From an uncultured Pseudomonadales bacterium (lineage in GTDB: Bacteria > Pseudomonadota > Gammaproteobacteria > Pseudomonadales > CANNCY01), in contig CANNCY010000001.1 in the NCBI GenBank assembly GCA_947503335.1, positions 1,154,958-1,218,957 of the forward strand: 64,000 bases of DNA. Reading direction: 5' to 3'. Positions 62,638-64,000 of this stretch are shown piece after piece. The notes under the pieces were generated by a model that worked only from the letters and a program-made list of their open reading frames with translations, did no database searches and had not been told where the DNA came from. Positions within the stretch are counted from its first letter, which is position 1, and every line of letters begins with the position of its first letter. The position numbers were made by a program, and so were the translations under genes.

Positions 62638-63813
62638 ATGATTAAATTACTCAAAAACGCCAATCTATTTGCGCCGTCTGCCTACGGTATCGTCGATATT
62701 TTAATCGCCGACAGCAAAATCGCGCACATTGGTTCGAACATCGACATGTCATCTAATCAGGTCGAAGTGATCGACCTTGAAGGCAGAACGGTAATTCCCG
62801 GGCTAGTAGACACCCTTGCACATGTAACCGGCGGTGGGGGCGAGTCGGGCTTTGGTAGCCGCACGCCAGCCATAACTCCTGATCAAATTATTGCGTCAGG
62901 CGTAACCTCGTTAGTCGGGGCATTGGGCACAGATTCGGTTACCCGGTCGCTTCAAGATCTGTATGGTAAAACACAAGAGCTACGCTCAGCTGGTCTAAAC
63001 GCCTATATGCATTCTGGCTCGTATCATTACCCTGCCAAAACCTTAACAAGTAGCGTTCAAGAAGACCTGATGATGATCGAGCCCGTGATTGGCGTTGGCG
63101 AAATCGCCATCAGTGACCATCGCGGATCTCATCCTACATCAAACCAGCTGGCACACTTAGCATCAGACGTAAAAGTCGGCGCAATGATCGCTGGTAAACA
63201 GGGTGTTGTTAGTGTTCACGTAGGCGATGCCCCTCAGGGAATAGACCCGCTATTTCATGCCATCCACGACTACGCACTTAACCCGTCTGTATTTTATCCT
63301 ACTCATATCTCGCGCAATAACGAACTGCTAGAGCAAGGAAAGCAATTCACTAAAATTGGTGGCTACATTGATATTACAACGTCAACCAATGAAGGGATCA
63401 TCGCCCAAGGCGAGATGCCTCCTGCCGATGCAGTTTGCCACTTGCTAGATTCTGATGTCGATAACACCAAAATTACTCTGTCATCTGACGCCCAAGGATC
63501 ACTACCAAACTACAACAAAAAAAACGAATTAATCGGTTTAGATATTGGCGCTATTGACAGCTTATACAGCACTATGTGCGCACTAATAGAAGGCAAACAA
63601 ATCGACCCCAGTATGGCGATTAGATTAGTCACCGAAAACCCTGCAAAAGCTGTAGGTATTAACGCAGGCTCGCTCTTCGCCGGTGCTAGCGCAGATTTAG
63701 TAGTACTTGATAGCTGGAGCTGCATCGACAGTGTCATGAGCAATGGGCAATGGCTAATGCGCCAGAAAAATTTCTGTTTCAATACACCATTTGAGGACTC
63801 GCTAAATGATTAG
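62638..63813 (+). CDS. Isoaspartyl dipeptidase (IadA)-like amidohydrolase with altered metal site
   Basis: An amidohydrolase of 391 residues, similar to IadA throughout: PGLVD, GGGGESGFGSRTP, LVGALGTDS, GSYHYPAKT, GVGEIAISDHRG, SVHVGDA, YPTHISRN and TLSSDAQGS. IadA hydrolyses beta-aspartyl dipeptides, including beta-Asp-Arg from cyanophycin. E155 (bridging ligand type), His194, His223 and Asp284 are present. In E. coli IadA the first metal pair is HxH (DQHVH); here it reads DTLAH, so the first His is Leu60 and only His62 remains. It is cytoplasmic, without a signal peptide, and overlaps the next gene by 8 bases. Confidence 0.88.
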   Translation: MIKLLKNANLFAPSAYGIVDILIADSKIAHIGSNIDMSSNQVEVIDLEGRTVIPGLVDTLAHVTGGGGESGFGSRTPAITPDQIIASGVTSLVGALGTDSVTRSLQDLYGKTQELRSAGLNAYMHSGSYHYPAKTLTSSVQEDLMMIEPVIGVGEIAISDHRGSHPTSNQLAHLASDVKVGAMIAGKQGVVSVHVGDAPQGIDPLFHAIHDYALNPSVFYPTHISRNNELLEQGKQFTKIGGYIDITTSTNEGIIAQGEMPPADAVCHLLDSDVDNTKITLSSDAQGSLPNYNKKNELIGLDIGAIDSLYSTMCALIEGKQIDPSMAIRLVTENPAKAVGINAGSLFAGASADLVVLDSWSCIDSVMSNGQWLMRQKNFCFNTPFEDSLND

Positions 63814-64000
63814 AAAACTAGTCATAACGACAGTACTGACTCTAGCAAGTGTATCTACCAACGCTGCCGGTAAACTAGTCATCGTTGGCGGCGCCCTAGC
63901 CGATCGCAATGATTCAGTGTTTGAAAGTTTTCTGGCAAACCTGGGCAGTACAGATCGAGTGGCCATTGTACCTGCCGCATCTGGCCGCCCTATCAAATCT
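63806..64000 (+). CDS. Cyanophycinase-like (peptidase S51) protein, N-terminal fragment
   Basis: The first 65 residues of a gene running off the right edge. A signal peptide (VLTLASVSTNAAG) is followed by KLVIVGGALADRND, a strand-Gly-Gly-Gly motif, and VAIVPAASGRP. These match the N-terminus of cyanophycinases, which cut cyanophycin to beta-Asp-Arg. Export fits the extracellular/periplasmic CphE type. Its ATG lies 8 bases inside the dipeptidase gene, so the two are coupled. The catalytic Ser lies beyond the window, so the call rests on the N-terminus and context. Confidence 0.72.
   Translation, partial: MIRKLVITTVLTLASVSTNAAGKLVIVGGALADRNDSVFESFLANLGSTDRVAIVPAASGRPIKS

Noticed and set aside
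1-64000. GCGATCGC-like octamers (HIP1)
   Set aside because: Copies occur (8199, 34258, 48168), but they looked much rarer than GGGCGAG, and most are explained by the local use of GCG ATC / ATC GC codons. Nothing suggests a cyanobacterial source.
1-64000. tRNA, rRNA, CRISPR, prophage and insertion sequences
   Set aside because: I looked for tRNA-like cloverleaf and CCA patterns, regularly spaced repeats and transposase or phage motifs and saw none. A dedicated search would be needed to be sure for small RNAs.

Overview
The window looks like chromosomal DNA of a marine, TonB-receptor-rich gammaproteobacterium. It has a type II secretion operon of gammaproteobacterial order, a MalT-type maltose activator, a GTG-started prfC, three TonB-dependent receptors, a flavin-dependent halogenase in a maltodextrin locus, and sulfatases. 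A Cellvibrionales-like affiliation is only an impression. I see no rRNA, tRNA, insertion sequence, prophage or CRISPR array. GC content is moderate and even.

Layout. (1) 1-6868, minus strand: gspC-D-E-F-G-H-I and the first codons of gspJ, a tightly coupled type II secretion operon. (2) 7.1-12.8 kb: an NhaC-like antiporter, an exported S10 carboxypeptidase, a fold-III PLP decarboxylase, and three tandem small exported paralogues whose C-termini diverge abruptly. (3) 12.8-26.8 kb: a catabolic-looking block (DUF2855 protein, MDR reductase, GST-like protein, metallo-beta-lactamase-fold hydrolase, two sulfatases, sulfotransferase, class IV aminotransferase, TetR regulator, DJ-1/PfpI protein, haloalkane-dehalogenase-like hydrolase, SDR, APH-like kinase). 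(4) 26.8-46.6 kb: a maltodextrin regulon (MFS transporter, MalT, four GH13 enzymes, one GH31 lipoprotein, a halogenase-family flavoprotein, a TonB receptor, glucokinase), with G-rich MalT-box-like sites in the control regions. (5) 46.7-54.4 kb: an AruI-like ThDP enzyme, a small membrane protein, a second TonB receptor, an exported unknown, an SDR and a second GST-like protein. (6) 54.4-58.0 kb: prfC, a GNAT, a DoxX-like protein and a FUSC-like membrane protein. (7) 58.4-64 kb: TonB receptor, YfcC-like transporter, isoaspartyl-dipeptidase-like protein and the start of a cyanophycinase-like gene, read here as a cyanophycin (or beta-aspartyl peptide) utilisation locus cut by the window edge.

The strongest candidate for something undescribed is a regulon defined by one palindrome, arms ATTGTCAT and ATGACAAT separated by 5 bp. 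It lies in the control regions at 16.1, 18.9, 21.2, 25.6 and 52.4 kb, with a weaker copy at 48.9 kb. It links block 3 to the TonB receptor/SDR/GST group about 26 kb away, on the far side of the maltodextrin locus. The TetR protein at 20552-21130 is the natural candidate to bind it. The gene content suggests import and breakdown of a sulfated, possibly halogenated organic compound; the substrate cannot be read from sequence.

Two other points deserve attention. The isoaspartyl-dipeptidase-like protein lacks the first His of the HxH metal site. The 7-mer GGGCGAG/CTCGCCC recurs dozens of times, in every reading frame and on both strands, far above chance by eye.
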